Shown here piece after piece: positions 30,674-43,030 of a DNA stretch of 64,000 nucleotides (within the stretch, counting starts at the first letter, position 1; each line of letters opens with the position of its first letter). Source of the stretch: Agapanthus africanus. Lineage: Eukaryota > Streptophyta > Magnoliopsida > Asparagales > Amaryllidaceae. A program made the position numbers and the translations under genes. The notes beneath the pieces were generated by a model. That model ran no database searches, had not been told where the DNA came from, and saw only the letters and a list, made by a program, of their open reading frames with translations. The DNA lies in the NCBI GenBank assembly GCA_030015575.1, contig CM057347.1, positions 505,613,176-505,677,175 on the forward strand. The letters run 5' to 3'.

Positions 30674-32110
30674 CTACCTCATGTTTAATTCCTTCTGAGT
30701 AAATGCATACTTCAGACTCTTGTAGTCCGTGTATATATCCACTCGTTCTCCCAGAAGATAGTGGCGCCAAATCTTAAGTGCAAAGATAACGGTTGCCAAC
30801 TCCAGATCATATGTTGGATAGTTGCGCTTATGAACTTTCAGCTGTCTTGATGCAAAAGCCATAATTTTTCCATGCTGATGTAGAGCACATCCTAATCCCT
30901 TACCGGATGCATCACAATGTACGACGAAACCTCCATATTGATCCGGTATTACGAGAATAAGAGAAGAACTTAATCTTGATTTGAGTTCTACAAAAGCGTT
31001 TTCATATGCTTCTGAACACACGAATGCTTCATCTTTACGTGTGAGCTTGGTCAGGGGTGCTGCAATCTTCGAAAAGCCTTCGATGAATCTTCGGTAGTAT
31101 CCTGCTAAACCTAAGAAACTTCGTATATCCTTCACCGTCTTTGGTGTCAGCCACTCATTGACAGCTGACACCTTAGCTGGATCTACTGAGATTTCTTCGC
31201 CTGAAACGATATGTCCGAGAAATACGACTTGATCTAGCCAAAATGCACACTTGTTGTACTTGGTATAGAGTTGATGTTGTCGCAATGTCTCCAGGACAAT
31301 CCGTAAATGCTCGGCGTGTTCTTTCCGATTCTTTGAATACACCAGGATGTCGTCGATGAAAATAACAATGAACCTGTCTAAGTACTCTTGGAAAACTTGG
31401 TTCATCAGATTCATGAAAATAGCAGGTGCATTGGTCACAACAAATGGCATCACGAGATATTTGTAATGACCATATTGAGTCCTGAACGATGTCTTCGGAA
31501 TATCAGACTCTTTGACCTTCAACTGATGATAACCCGAACGAATTTCTAGTTTTAAGAATACACAAGACCCACTTGGCTGATCGAAAAGATCATCTATGCG
31601 CGGTAGTGGATACTTGTTCTTTATCGTCACTTCGTTCAGAGCTCGGTAATCTACACGCATTCTGTATGAACCTTCTTTTTTCTTCACAAGCAAAACTGGA
31701 GATCCCCAACTTGAAGTACTGGGACGAATCCAACCTTTCTTCAGAAGTTTGTCCAACTGAGTACGGATCTCCTTCAATCCTTCAATCCTTAACCGGTATG
31801 GAGATTTGATTACCGGTTGTGCACCAGATATTAAGTCAATGCTGAATTCAAGAGCTTGATCGGGAGGCAAACCTGTTATATCTTCAGGGAACACATCCTC
31901 GAACTCTCGAACTAGCTCTGGCTTTTCTTCTTCTGCCGGTAGAATAAACACTTCTGCATTCCTTGGCTTAGCACGGAAGGTTCCTGGCTCCAAAGTTCTG
32001 TCTCCACTCTTGAAGTAGAAGACTGGGTGATCTGGTATCTCAAATATTACTCTTCTTTGACAGCAATCAATCGTAACATAGAAAACTCCCAGCCAGTCCA
32101 TCTCCAACAC
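30674..32110 (-). pseudogene. Reverse transcriptase and RNase H (element D)
   Basis: A 478-residue open stretch. RT motifs: [50 protein letters not shown], and [13 protein letters not shown] (FIDD at 31,349-31,360). RNase H follows with [15 protein letters not shown] and [18 protein letters not shown]. Motif A shows E (31,544-31,546) where the catalytic D is expected (KLD/ID in relatives). The stretch ends at a TAG (30,674-30,676) where relatives have Gln; the same frame continues beyond with [12 protein letters not shown]. Probably inactive. Confidence 0.9.
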
Positions 32111-32219
32111 AACGTCCCAGTACTTTGAAATTCGCGTAAAATTCTCGCCCGCAAACCACTACTGGACACTGATCAAATCTCATAGTTACTTTCAATACTC
32201 CATTCCCGGAACTGACATT

Positions 32220-33722
32220 CTAGCTTGAAATGAGTGGCTTCACGGGAATCACATGTGTTCTTACAAATCGTTGGGACATGAAACAGTGTGATGCTCCAGT
32301 GTCGAACAGTGCTAGTGCAGGAAGGGTGGCTACTAGTATAGTACCGAAGTTGTGTGGGGTTGGTTTTAAATACAGGAGAAATATAGATGTATACAAAGGA
32401 TTGAAAAGATGAAAGGATTGGGAATTACCGGTAATAACTTGGCCAGTGGTTTCGGCTTCCTCAACTATCATGGTGAAAACCTGACGTCTGAGTACATTCC
32501 TCCTTGCTGGAGGCACATTCCTCTGTCCCTGGGGAACGTTTCTCTACCCTTGAGGCATGTTCCTATGTGCCTGATAGAATTGACGAGGGGGCTATGCAGG
32601 AGATCTATGTAGAGGTGGTGCAGGTATGGCTAAGCGAGGTGCAGGAGCCTGAATAGATGGCCGCTGCGGGACTGTGATTGCGGGTCTAGGTGCTGGAACT
32701 GGGTTGAGACGATATGGACATGCTCCTATGGCATGAGTGGATGCGCCACAAACCAAATACATGCCATATGCACGCCTGCAGTCTTTCACCAGATGTCCAT
32801 TCCTCTTACAATAGAAGCAAAAGTCTGGACCGAGCCGGTTAAATATTCCTCCTGGTCTCCTGGATGCAAAAATTGGCCTGGAAGAGGCTCCTCCTACCAT
32901 CTGGGTGGCAGGGCGTTTCACACCGGTAGTCTGAGGTCTGTCCTTCTTCTTCACAACTGCCTCATAACGTCGGGCAACCATCAGAGCAAGATCATGGGTT
33001 GGGAAATCTCCTGTAGCGAGTGCAGTTTGAATTTTCGGGTCCAACCCTTGCTGAAATCGTCATATCCGGATCTCAGCAGTCGGGATCAGGTGTGCCGCGA
33101 ACCTGTTACGACTTTGTGTTAGCAGTGTAATAAGTGATATCAGGAAATTGAATATTGAGACATATCTTACCTGCTAAGCATGGTAAACTCAGTATCGTAT
33201 TCATCTACGGACTTGCTCCACATCGAGCCTTGTTGTAAGTTGATGAACTGCTGTTCCATGTCGAAACGGGCAGTCTTAGGGAAGTATTTTGCGTCGAACA
33301 TATCGCGAAACGTCTTCCATTCAGTCGGTTGAGCGAGTCGACTTTAATAGGCTTCCACTAGACTCTGGCGTTATCTGTTAATTGCAGCTTCGCAACTCTC
33401 ACCCAAGCAATCTCTGGCACTTATTTTATTGCCAGATCATCTTTGATAGACTGAGCCCATTTTGCTGCCTCCAGTGGGCTCTCTTTTCCTGAAAAGTGCT
33501 TTAGGTGCAGTGTCCGGAATTGCTTGAATCCGGATGTCTCAGCTTCTGGACGGTGCATGAGGATAGCAGTCTGCTGCTGCTGACCCTCCAACAGGCTCTT
33601 GATTGCCTCGAGCAGTACCGTTTGCTCGTTGATGAGAGCTGCAACGGTAGGCGGTGGTGGTAGAGTGGGCGGTGGAGTGCTGCCATTGACGTTGGTGCTC
33701 GTGTTATTCGGTGAATCCGTGA
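32220..33722 (-). pseudogene. gag and protease (element D)
   Basis: gag begins near 33,720 (proline-rich, then a capsid-like segment with KHFSGKESPLEAAKW at about 33,470-33,520), has stops and frame changes between 33,430 and 33,050, and ends with a CCHC knuckle CFYCKRNGHLVKDC (about 32,775-32,830). The protease active site LALFDTGASHCFMS lies at 32,270-32,320. A short gap with stops separates protease from the RT frame at 32,110. Confidence 0.85.
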
Positions 33723-33862
33723 CCTTGATAGAAAAGAAGTGTTAGGATAGATTCAAGAAATTTGAAATATAAAGAATGTATAGTTGTTGATTTTTATAAT
33801 TCTTATGATATATTGCTTAGGATTCCATACAGAACTAACCTGTATGAACCACCAACAAAACC

Positions 33863-36662
33863 TGTCACGCCCCGTTTCCCAATGTACGGAAGCAGAGACG
33901 TGGCGGGCCCGCAACATATTTACTAAGAAATAAATACATTAAACGTAATTAAGCAATATATGTAAAAAAAATGCACAAGAATGACAAGAGATATAAAATA
34001 AACATCAACTTTTATTAACATCCATCTTTACAATACAACTGCTTTGAAAAGGAAAGATACAATGATATAAAGCAATGCCTAAACAGTAGCATACAAACTG
34101 AAATAAGTACAAGGTGAACTAGAAGTCCTGCTGGGCAATGAACTGGTCCAAGTCCTCATGGCACGGCTCGATCTCCTGAGAGTCCGGTCCTCCTGACGAA
34201 CATTCCAAAGAAAAAAAAATAGACAGGAATGTCGTCAGCGAACTAGCGCTCGGTAAGTCCCAAAAGAAAAAAAAAAGAAATATAGTAAGTAATGAGAATT
34301 GAACTGGTAAGTTGTACAGGTATAAAATTGTTATTCTAATGTAGTTGTTTGTAGCTTGGTACAGAAAGTATTTGTGTATACGAGAGGAGTCCATCTTACC
34401 CCGTGGACTATGGTAACTTGTGGTACAAGGCCCCGTCAAAACCCATAGGACAACGACACGAGAGTTCATATATGTGTCTTTTAATGACCATCTCGTACCA
34501 CGTTAATACATTCCGTACCAATCTACCCCGTTAACCCCGCGTAATATTTTATATAGATTATATTACAAGTCTTGCCGAAACCATAGATACAAGTTGTTCA
34601 AGTAGTCAGGTTCAGGATGTAAGCTTGTAGTCATGTCAAGTTATAGCCATGGTTCGGTCAAGTCAAGTCTTTTATTCAGATTTGATATTCATGTTCATAT
34701 TCAAGTATATATGTTAGAGTTTGGATTCGTATTTGAATTGGATTCTGGTTTGAGTTTGGATTCAAATTTGATTTAGACTCAGACCGAGTCAGACACTTGC
34801 AACTGATTTAGATCCTGAATTAAGTTCGGGAGTTATCGGTAACTGTTGCACATGGACGGCAGGATTTGTGTCTTTTTCCAAGACAATTACCATTGATAAC
34901 ACCGTTAAGTTTTCTACCTTAAACAGGCAAGCACTCACTTCTCCGGCTCCTTGGGGCTCAAGAGAATTGATCCCGCTTAAACCTATGTTTACTAAAGTCC
35001 TTAAAATATAGTTTTATATAACCCGAGGGGGTTTTATGAAAAATATTTTTAATATGGTTTCAAAATAACCTCGAGAAGTTATTTATATTATTTAGGGTTT
35101 CCATGAATGTGAATTTTATGGATATGAGGTATTTTAGTGATAATAGCTTAGCTTGGAAAGCTCATGGTATTTTACTGTAAAACTTGTCTTTTGTTGCTAT
35201 TTTGATAGTATTTTGATGAAACTTGTAATTCTCATTGTACAAAATGTAAGTTTATAATATTTTGAAAATATATGGATTTTATAATATTTATATAATTATT
35301 AAAAATTAAATTTTTAATTAAGTAGAATACTTCGTTTTTCTTAAAAACCGTATTAAAAAACTTTCGAGACCGAATGCTCCGTGAGGAGGTCTGCATCTCG
35401 CTCTACTAGCCCAAGGATGTGTGATAATCCGCACCATCCAATAGCGGGTCCCCTAAAGAGGGTTGTAGAGACTTATTTGTAAAGGAATTTAAAATACAAT
35501 TTAAAAGAAATCCGGTTTTATAGTAAATGGTATTTTCTTGTAATATTGTATCTATAGCAAAATACGTTCAAAGGATATCGTGTTATGGAAACCATGTGCG
35601 TACATGAGAGGTAGGTCGTTATCTCATGAATTTTCCTAAATGTATGTTTAAGCAAAACAAATAAAAATGAAATATACAAACTTCATGGTATTTTAATATA
35701 AATATTAAGTTAAAGTTATTTTGCATGATATTTTTGATTAAAAGTTGGTTCTAAACATTGGTTTTATGATTACAAACATGGTGTAAGAATATCGATGAAA
35801 ATATGTAAGAAAAGATGAACTTTCTAAGGTTTTAGAAGAAAATGTCGGTATTAACTCCACTTCCAACATATGTTTTAAAAAGAGATTTTCAAAGAAGAAG
35901 AAGAGGGATTGAGAGGGACTTACAAGCTAGTTAGGTTAAGAGAAGGTAGAAGAAGAGAGGGTTGTCGTCGTAGCGTCGCGGTGTCGCCGAAATTTGCTTC
36001 GATCCTCGTCGGAACTTGATCGCTTGCTAACTCCTCTTCTACTCCACTTGTACTTAAGAAATTTTGAGAGTTTTGGCTATAATTTTCAGAATGATGAAGG
36101 GCTAGAGCATGGGACATTATTTATAGTGTGGAATTAGGGTTTGGAATTAAAATACATTAAAATGATAATAAATGGGAAATTGAAGGGTCTTTGTTTGATT
36201 GCAGAGCAGTCAAACAGTGCAGGGAAGTTAGGGGTAGGGGAAGGGTCGTGTGTGCAAAGCCCGGGTCTTATTGGCAACAGGCCGACTGTCGGTACCGGCC
36301 CTAAGGGAGTTTTGGCCGGTCGTTTTAAGGGGTGAAGACGGTGGATTCTTGCGACGTGTTCAAGTCTGTATTAACTTTCTTTTGCACATGTTTGATTTCT
36401 TCAGGCTTTTCAATTTTATGTGTTTTGCACGTGTAAACTTTTGGGCTTCCAGAAAGTTAAAAAAAATAAGAAAAAATTAATGTGTCTGATGAGATTGGAA
36501 AACAAGGGCTACGTCACAGCAGTGCAAAGCTTTACCAGTAAGCTACAAGTTGTTTCTTGCTGCTCTTAAACAACATTTACTTATAACTTGTACTTAGACT
36601 TGTAAACTCCTTTCTGTACTTTAAACTGAAAATTTTTGTACAATAAATTCAGAGTCGTTACA
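33863..36662 (-). repeat. 5' LTR of element D (2800 bp)
   Basis: The fuller copy of the LTR, with the 533-bp block (35,244-35,776) missing from the other. It carries the tRNA-like module in a more decayed form (36,492-36,548). Confidence 0.92.
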
Positions 36663-36753
36663 CATAGGGATCTTTTAGGTATTGGGATCCCGGAGAAACC
36701 TGGGCACTTGTTACTTGGACCATATTCGCCTCACTTGAATAATAGGTCCTAGG

Positions 36754-39700
36754 TAGGCGTGGTTAATGAAATGAGCCGAAGCAATTCGCTTCGGAATTCG
36801 TTTGCTTCGCTTAGCCGGCGAAGTGAATTTTGCTCGCTTCGCCGACTAGGCGAGGGCAACAGTAGCAACGCCAGAACCCACTCGTCTTACCGCATCACCT
36901 TACCGGTTCACGAGACGAGGCGAGGAAAATTCACCGAGCCAGACGATTAGGTTGGCTCGGTTGTTATTTTTTTTAAAAGAAATTTTTAAAAAATTAAAAT
37001 TAAGCTTAAAAATTTGAAATTTAAACAAAATTTTCTATTAAAAAAAATCTTAATCAAGTTACAATTTCATAATAAAATTTGTTGTTTTTTTACATTAAAG
37101 ACCGTATCCACTCGAGCTGCCTACGTATCCCTCCCAAATATCGATCTCAATGAGAGGGAATCAGATCTACGTAGTTTTTTTTTACCATTACAGATCTTAC
37201 TCACTACTCGTCGACGCCGGTTATGGTTCCTCCTCCTTCGATGTTGGTCTTTCGGTGTTGGTCATGTCTGATCCTATAAACTCCTCAGGTAAATAATCCG
37301 AGTCCAAAGTGACTGCATTTTGTTTCCTGACGGCTGCTGCTTCTCAATCTTGCGAGCAAATCATGCACTCTATTGTGTCGTGCACCAAGCTGCATCTCTC
37401 CTCGCTTAATATCCTGCCACTTGTACTAAAAGCATTTTTTGACGCTACTGTGGACACTGGAACGGTTAGTAAATCACGGGTCATAGTAGAAAGCACTGGA
37501 TACAAATGTCCGTGGCTTTTCCATTAGGCTAAAATATCAAAATCATCTATAGTTAAATCTACACCTGACTCGGTTCGTAAGATTATTGATAACTCATTTA
37601 AAGATGACGATGATGAGGCTACCGGGTCTTTTGCCTTTTTCTTATGTTGAATAAGTGCTAAAACTGGAGTCGAAACATGCGAACTGGTTGAAGACGGTGG
37701 TCTACTAGTTCTATCAGAAAAAAATCGTACAACATACAAATCAAACACTTCATCTAAATTACTTATCTAAATTACTTCTAACGATACTAGCATAGACATC
37801 AATATCTACACCATGTCTCATGGCCGTGTGGAACCCGCTGAAAAGAGCCTTCAAATCTTCTAATTTAATTCTAGGGTCCATTACCGAACATAAACAATAA
37901 ATAATTGGAATTGAAACTTCAGAGAAATATTTAGAAATCTTAGCCGGCATAGTAAGTATCGGATGGTGAAGTATTGGATTTTCGATGTGACTAGCAAAAC
38001 AATTAGATATATTATACAATTTAGAGATAAGAATATGAGAAGTGGGGGTATAAGTAGCAGAAAATCGTTCAGTTGCTATTTTAAAAGTCATAAGAAAATC
38101 TTTAAAAAGATCTGCAACCGCCCAATGATCGGGTGTTAGGTGGTTTTCTACAGGCATCTGTTCATTCCACATGTTACTAATAATTCTGGCGGTCTTTAAT
38201 GCAATAGCATGTCATATGTACTATTCCACCTATTGGCCACATCTTTTTTAAGAGGCGGTCTTACACCTGCAGTTAGGCATCTAGTTTTGTGTTCGGCTTT
38301 TCTTTTTCCAGAACTTTTAATAAACCTACATTCATATTTAATTGTTTGAATATTTGTATTATATACGGTATATGCATCCTGTACAACAAGGTCAAGTAAA
38401 TGACATGCGCAACGAAAATGAAAAAAAACGACCACTGCAAATTGGTTTGCATAGCCTAATAAGTTCAGCAACAGCAAAGTTATTGTTCCTAGTATTATCG
38501 AAAGAAATAGAAAAAAAATTATTTACACAACAATGTTCTTCTAAAATAGATCTAATTTCAGAAGTTATATGAAAAGCACTATAAGGGTATGGAAATTGTC
38601 TAAAAACAATAATTTTGTTTTGCAAAAACCAGTCAGAATCTATCAAATATGCAGTAACACAGATCCAGAGAAGTTCCTTTTTCTCCGTCCAAATATCAGA
38701 AGTAAATGAAATACCGGTATCTAAAGAAGCAAGAGTAGCAATTAATATCTATTTACCATCGTTGTAGAGGCTAAAACAACGACTTTTAAGCGTGGTCCTC
38801 GGAACCCTTTTGAATACCGGTTGCAACGCCATTTGAACGTACCGTTCAAAAACCACGTTTTCTCCGAATCCGAGAATCTGTTCATCTGCTATAACATATC
38901 TAGCAATTTCTGAAACATTTAAATCATGATTATATTGAAAAAGACATTGACCGGCAAAATCAATTTGTGTTTGTGTAGTAGGGGAACCTGCCGGGGCTTC
39001 TAAGCGTTTTTTGCATATTTATTCAAACTACCGGTGCCGACATTATCCTTGTGTATATATGCATTGCCACAATATTTGCAAACGGCGTATCCAACACCGT
39101 CCCTAAATTCAATCTTATAGTGATCCCAAATATCATTAGTAGTCACATGTTTTTTAGCTTCTCTTGATGTATGGGTGGATCCTTCCGCTTATTGTTCGGG
39201 ATGATGAATTTGGGTTTGATGCGTATCGGATGAACCCTCCCATATCAATATTTTAACTAAATGTTAAAAAAAAGAGTGTCAGAGTAGAAAATTAGAATTA
39301 ATAAATTAAAAACAAGAAATAAGAAAATGAGGAGAATGGGTCGATCAGAGGCTCGGAGCTTCGAAAACTCGGAGTCGGATTGTCAAAAGATCGGATCGGA
39401 GCTTCTATTCTTTAGAGAAATGGAAATTACCACAATAGTATTAGAGATTTAGAGTAAATTTATTTTATGGAAGAGAAACAAGTTTGGAATGAGAAGAAAT
39501 GGGGTTTAGAGAGGTATTTATAGGTTTTTGGAGGGGTTTTGCATTTTTGCCGTTTATAGTCATCACGAGGCGAATCTAAATTCTCCCCCGCTTCGCCTAC
39601 GTCCGACCGTTAATAGCCGTTGGATGGGAATTTCAAGACGAGGTGAGACGAATTCGAGACAAGACGAAACGATTCGTCGAGCATACGGACATTTATAACC

Positions 39701-39990
39701 GTTGGACGGCGAGTTCGAGACAAATCGGTCAACGAGGCGAAGCGGCGAATCTTGCCGATTTGTGGCTAATCGTGAAGATTTCTAAGACGAAGCGTGGCGA
39801 GTTAGACAAGCCGAACTACGACGAAGCACCGCCGGAAAAGTTAGGCACTCGCTTGCTTCGCCAATTCATTGCGAGCGAAGCGAATCGCCCCGCCAAATTC
39901 GTCAACGTCATCTCAAAGCGGATTTATTCGCTTTGTGACGAAGCGGAACGAATCGATTTGCCATCAATTCGCTTCATTAGCCGGGCTTTA
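36754..39990 (-). mobile_element. hAT transposon, 3.2 kb, decayed
   Basis: The left end reads TAGGCGTGGTTAATGAA; the reverse complement of the right end reads TAAAGCCCGGCTAATGAA, so they are related terminal inverted repeats. Flanking 8-mers are gtcctagg (36,746) and gtcggggg (39,991), 5 of 8 equal, which is plausible as an old hAT duplication. Both subterminal regions are crowded with GCGAAGC/GCTTCGC words (36,770-36,960; 39,560-39,990), as hAT transposase-binding repeats often are. The interior encodes a broken transposase on the minus strand. Confidence 0.85.
37270..39180 (-). pseudogene. hAT transposase (BED finger, RNase H-like core, hATC)
   Basis: Reading leftward: BED zinc finger at about 39,180-39,010 (DIWDHYKIEF, then VCKYCGNAYIH, then GTGSLNKYAK); core at 38,980-38,480 (FTSDIWTEKKELLWICVTAY with the first acidic residue; FSISFDNTRNNN with the second); CACHLLDLVVQD and DVANRWNSTYDMLL at 38,200-38,420; linker at 37,759-38,172; hATC dimerisation region at 37,550-37,280 (PVLSTMTRDLLTVPVSTVAS). 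The catalytic Glu expected after VAS is Lys (VASKNAF). Stops and frame changes separate the pieces, including TAA/TAG in place of Trp codons. No activity is expected. Confidence 0.87.
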
Positions 39991-40183
39991 GTCGGGGGAG
40001 GGGGGGAATATATGATGATTCCAAGGTTGTATGTCAAAAATACAAATATGCTGGGCTAAATTGTTCTTACCACCAGCCCTAACCCGCTCAGACTTGCAGA
40101 CTTGCTGGAAACGGAGAGCATCTTATCTCGTGTCTCGATCGATTTCATGATTCCCCTCCTTTTGACTTTGAGAGCGGTCGAAC

Positions 40184-41580
40184 ATGGAGGCCGCTGGTTC
40201 TTATTCCACCTCCGGATCGCCACCGCCGGCGTCCATCAGCAGCCAGCCGATAAAGCTGAACATGGGGGGCAAGCTCTTTGAGACCACCGTCCCCGCTCTC
40301 AACTCCGCTGGCCGCGACTCCCTCCTCGCCGCCCTCTTGAATCGACTCCCACCACACCTCCTCGATGACGAGGAAGACGATCACAATCCTCATCAGCAGC
40401 AGGAGGAGCCCATCTTCATCCATCGTGATCCAGAGATCTTCGGCGTGTTCCTCTCCCTCCTCCGCTCTCGCCGCCGCCGCTTCACCACCCAGGACCTCCT
40501 CGAGGAGTCCCTCTACTACGGCATCGATGCCCTCCTCCGTTCCTCCCTCTCCCCTCCCCTCTCCTCGCCTCCGCCCTCTCCGCCTCCGACGATCCCTCCT
40601 CCTTCCCCATCTGGATCGCCAACGGCGGCCATATCTCCTCCTACGACTGGACCCTCTCCCACCTCTCCACCATCCGCACCCACCTCGACTCCCTCTCCTC
40701 CCTCGCCCGCCTCTGGCCCAACCTCTCCGTCGTCGCCTCCCCCGACTCCCCCGGCGCCCGACATTTCCAGCGGCCGCCACCTAGCCTACACCCACTGGTC
40801 CGACCCCCGCATCTACAAGGCCCATGTCACCTCCCTAGCCGCCCACCCTGACCCCTCCTCCCCCCTCTTCGCAGCCTTCGAGTGCCCCCACCACGAGAAC
40901 TGCATCCTCTCCCTCGACCGCACCACCCTCAAGATCGTCTCCAAGCTCGGCCGCCAGAACGGGAGCTCCATCAAGTCTGCGGCCCCCGCCAAGCTGGCCC
41001 ACCTGAAGGACTGAGATCTAGTGTTCGCGTCCGCGGTGAGCTCGAGGGCGTTCGGGTACAGCGGGTACATGAAGATATGGGATACAAGATCTGGAGACGG
41101 TGTGGGAGACATGGGAGCCTGGGGGGAGTAGGTTCGGGGACTCGTCGGCGGACGTGGACAGAGAGATGATGTCGTATAAGGTTTGCTGGAAGTCTGGGGA
41201 CATGCGTTTGCGGACATGAGGATGCTGGGGGAGGACCCGTCAGTGTATCTGGAGGGGTTGAGGAACGGCGCTAGGGGGTTGAGGAGCGGCACTAGGGGGT
41301 TGAGAGCATGGTGCATTGCTATAGGAAGCAGGTGTTCATGAGTAGGCAGAACGGGCTGGAGGTTTGGTCGCAGATCGAGGACAAGGAGGCGACGGAAGAA
41401 GATAGAATGAGCGGGAAGTTGTATAGGCGGAATTACATGGATCGTGAAGAGGATGCGACGAGAGGGAGGGTAAGGATGACGGGAGGCAGAGGAGATCGGT
41501 TGTTTGTGAGCAGGTAAGGGATGGAGGGGGTCGAGGTCTGGGAAACGAGCGACTTGTCAGGTGCGATATCAATATTGTAA
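40184..41580 (+). pseudogene. BTB/POZ-WD40-like (KCTD-type) gene relic
   Basis: The family is the intronless plant BTB/POZ proteins with a WD40/YVTN-like C-terminal region, putative CUL3 adaptors. ATG at 40,184. The BTB (K-channel tetramerisation type) spans residues about 23-120: IKLNMGGKLFETTVPALNSA, then FIHRDPEIFGVFLSLLRSR, then LLEESLYYGIDALL. Lesions: a frameshift near 40,545 and a compensating one near 40,762 (the right frame between reads FPIWIANGGHISSYDW); TGA at 41,012-41,014 after LAHLKD; frameshifts near 41,100, 41,205 and 41,310; TAA at 41,515-41,517. The conserved ending GVEVWETSDLSGAISIL reaches the stop at 41,580. The 5' half is strongly GC3-rich. The hAT element ends only about 190 bp upstream of the ATG. 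Confidence 0.85.
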
Positions 41581-42434
41581 ACATCATATGCATTTTCCTG
41601 TATGTAAATTGATCTGAAAGAAATTTGATTCAATCCAATAGTTCAGAGCTTTTATAGATGATCAATTATTACAACCAATTAGCATTACTTTGCATCTACT
41701 GCTGTACAGTGTTTATTTGATACATGGCAAAAATTTCCCTGTAATAGTTCCCATAACTGAAATTAAGCCCAAATTTGATAGAAAATGAAACATAAACTAT
41801 AAATGTTAGAGCGAACATACTAAAGATAAAGATACGTTGCAAACAAAATCTAGCTGTGAGCTAGATGAAACAAAAACAATCAGCATGTTCTAATAGAAAA
41901 TGAATAGGTAGCGCAATATGAACAGTTCCAAGACTAAATTTGGAAAGAGGATTAGGCACCTTATGAAAGGATTATATGATCAGGATCCTGGAGGTCACCA
42001 TGCTTGCAAGAAATTGAGTGAGGGGTGCTTGGATTGTATCATGCGCAATCATGAGGGCATTCGTATTTACATATTGTATATGTACACATCTTAGTTGCTT
42101 TTAGATATACAATCATAATTTTGCTCAATGGATTTGCATTACCTGAATGACGTACAACAGAATCTTCTACATAAGAAAATTGGTGTCTGGTTACTCTGGA
42201 GCTCAAGTGAATAGAAGGATCTGGATCCTGACTGTTTTCTCTTGCAATTCCAGCAACCAATGGTATCTTTTCGATTTGGTTAGATGTTAGAGATTTCCGG
42301 ATTCCTTATTGTCGAAATGAGATGCAACAATAACAATTATCTGAAAATAGACGTCTAATTAGACAATCCCCTGACGTATATGGTTCGTGTTTAAATCAAG
42401 CGAGAAAATGCCATCATGAGTGCTTTGAAATGGT
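41581..42434. other. Spacer between two convergent gene relics
   Basis: No gene recognised. On the minus strand 42,143-42,290 stays open with protein-like composition (IEKIPLVAGIAREN, SSRVTRHQFSYVEDS) and ends at a good donor CATTCAG|GTAATG. It may be an exon of an unknown transcript, or chance. Confidence 0.4.
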
Positions 42435-42965
42435 CTACAAACTCGCGTTTCGATCAAGAATCTTCTCCCCTGTTGAGAATAAGTTCCAGACCACGGTTCC
42501 AACAAGATAGAGCCCTACTGAAACTTTGAAGACACCATCCCAAGAACCTGCAGATTTTCCTATGTCAGAACCTCAGATAAATAAATAAAAATAAAAGATG
42601 TGTGTGAATTACTGCAGCCTATTAAGGTTTATGTTGGATTAGGAGGGGGCAAGCCGATTTAATGTGCAAAAACAATATAAATAGCCGATTTAATGTGCAA
42701 AACAATCCTCATATATGTTTACTAAAGAAACAGATGTATGATCTAACCGTGCTGCAAAATGTAACCCGTCAATGCCATCCCAAAGACACCGGCTAAAACT
42801 CCAGCAGTGTTTGAAAGACTGAGCAACACAATACGGTGATATATAAGGCTTCTTAACAAATTTCTTTCCTTGATGATAAATAGTTATTGGCTAGCAATTT
42901 CCAGGAAAATTTAAACTATTAGAAAATGAGAGAGATTATTGATCACTGCTCCATGAAGAGAGTTT

Positions 42966-43030
42966 GAATGATACTCAAAGAATAGCGAGGGCCAATTTGA
43001 ATGATACTCAAAGAATAGCGAGGGCCAATA
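42966..43030. repeat. 32-bp tandem duplication in a transporter exon
   Basis: GAATGATACTCAAAGAATAG and the following bases occur twice in a row, overlapping the end of exon 8 of the transporter relic. Confidence 0.9.

Larger units (their letters stand above)
26640..36662 (-). mobile_element. Element D: full-length Tekay/Del-like chromovirus
   Basis: A 10,023-bp minus-strand element. LTRs are 33,863-36,662 (5') and 26,640-28,917 (3'), both ending TGTCACGCCCC on the left (+ strand) and CGTTACA/CGTTATA on the right. Flanks are catgg at 26,635-26,639 and catag at 36,663-36,667, a target duplication with one change. The interior holds gag, protease, RT-RNase H, integrase and chromodomain in the normal order, with many lesions. 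I did not find a clear PBS: the minus strand after the LTR reads GGTTTTGTTGGTGGTTC. Confidence 0.92.

Noticed and set aside
40145..40780. Long Gly/Arg-rich open frame antisense to the BTB gene
   Set aside because: It is the shadow of the GC3-rich sense codons; the sense strand shows conserved BTB residues.
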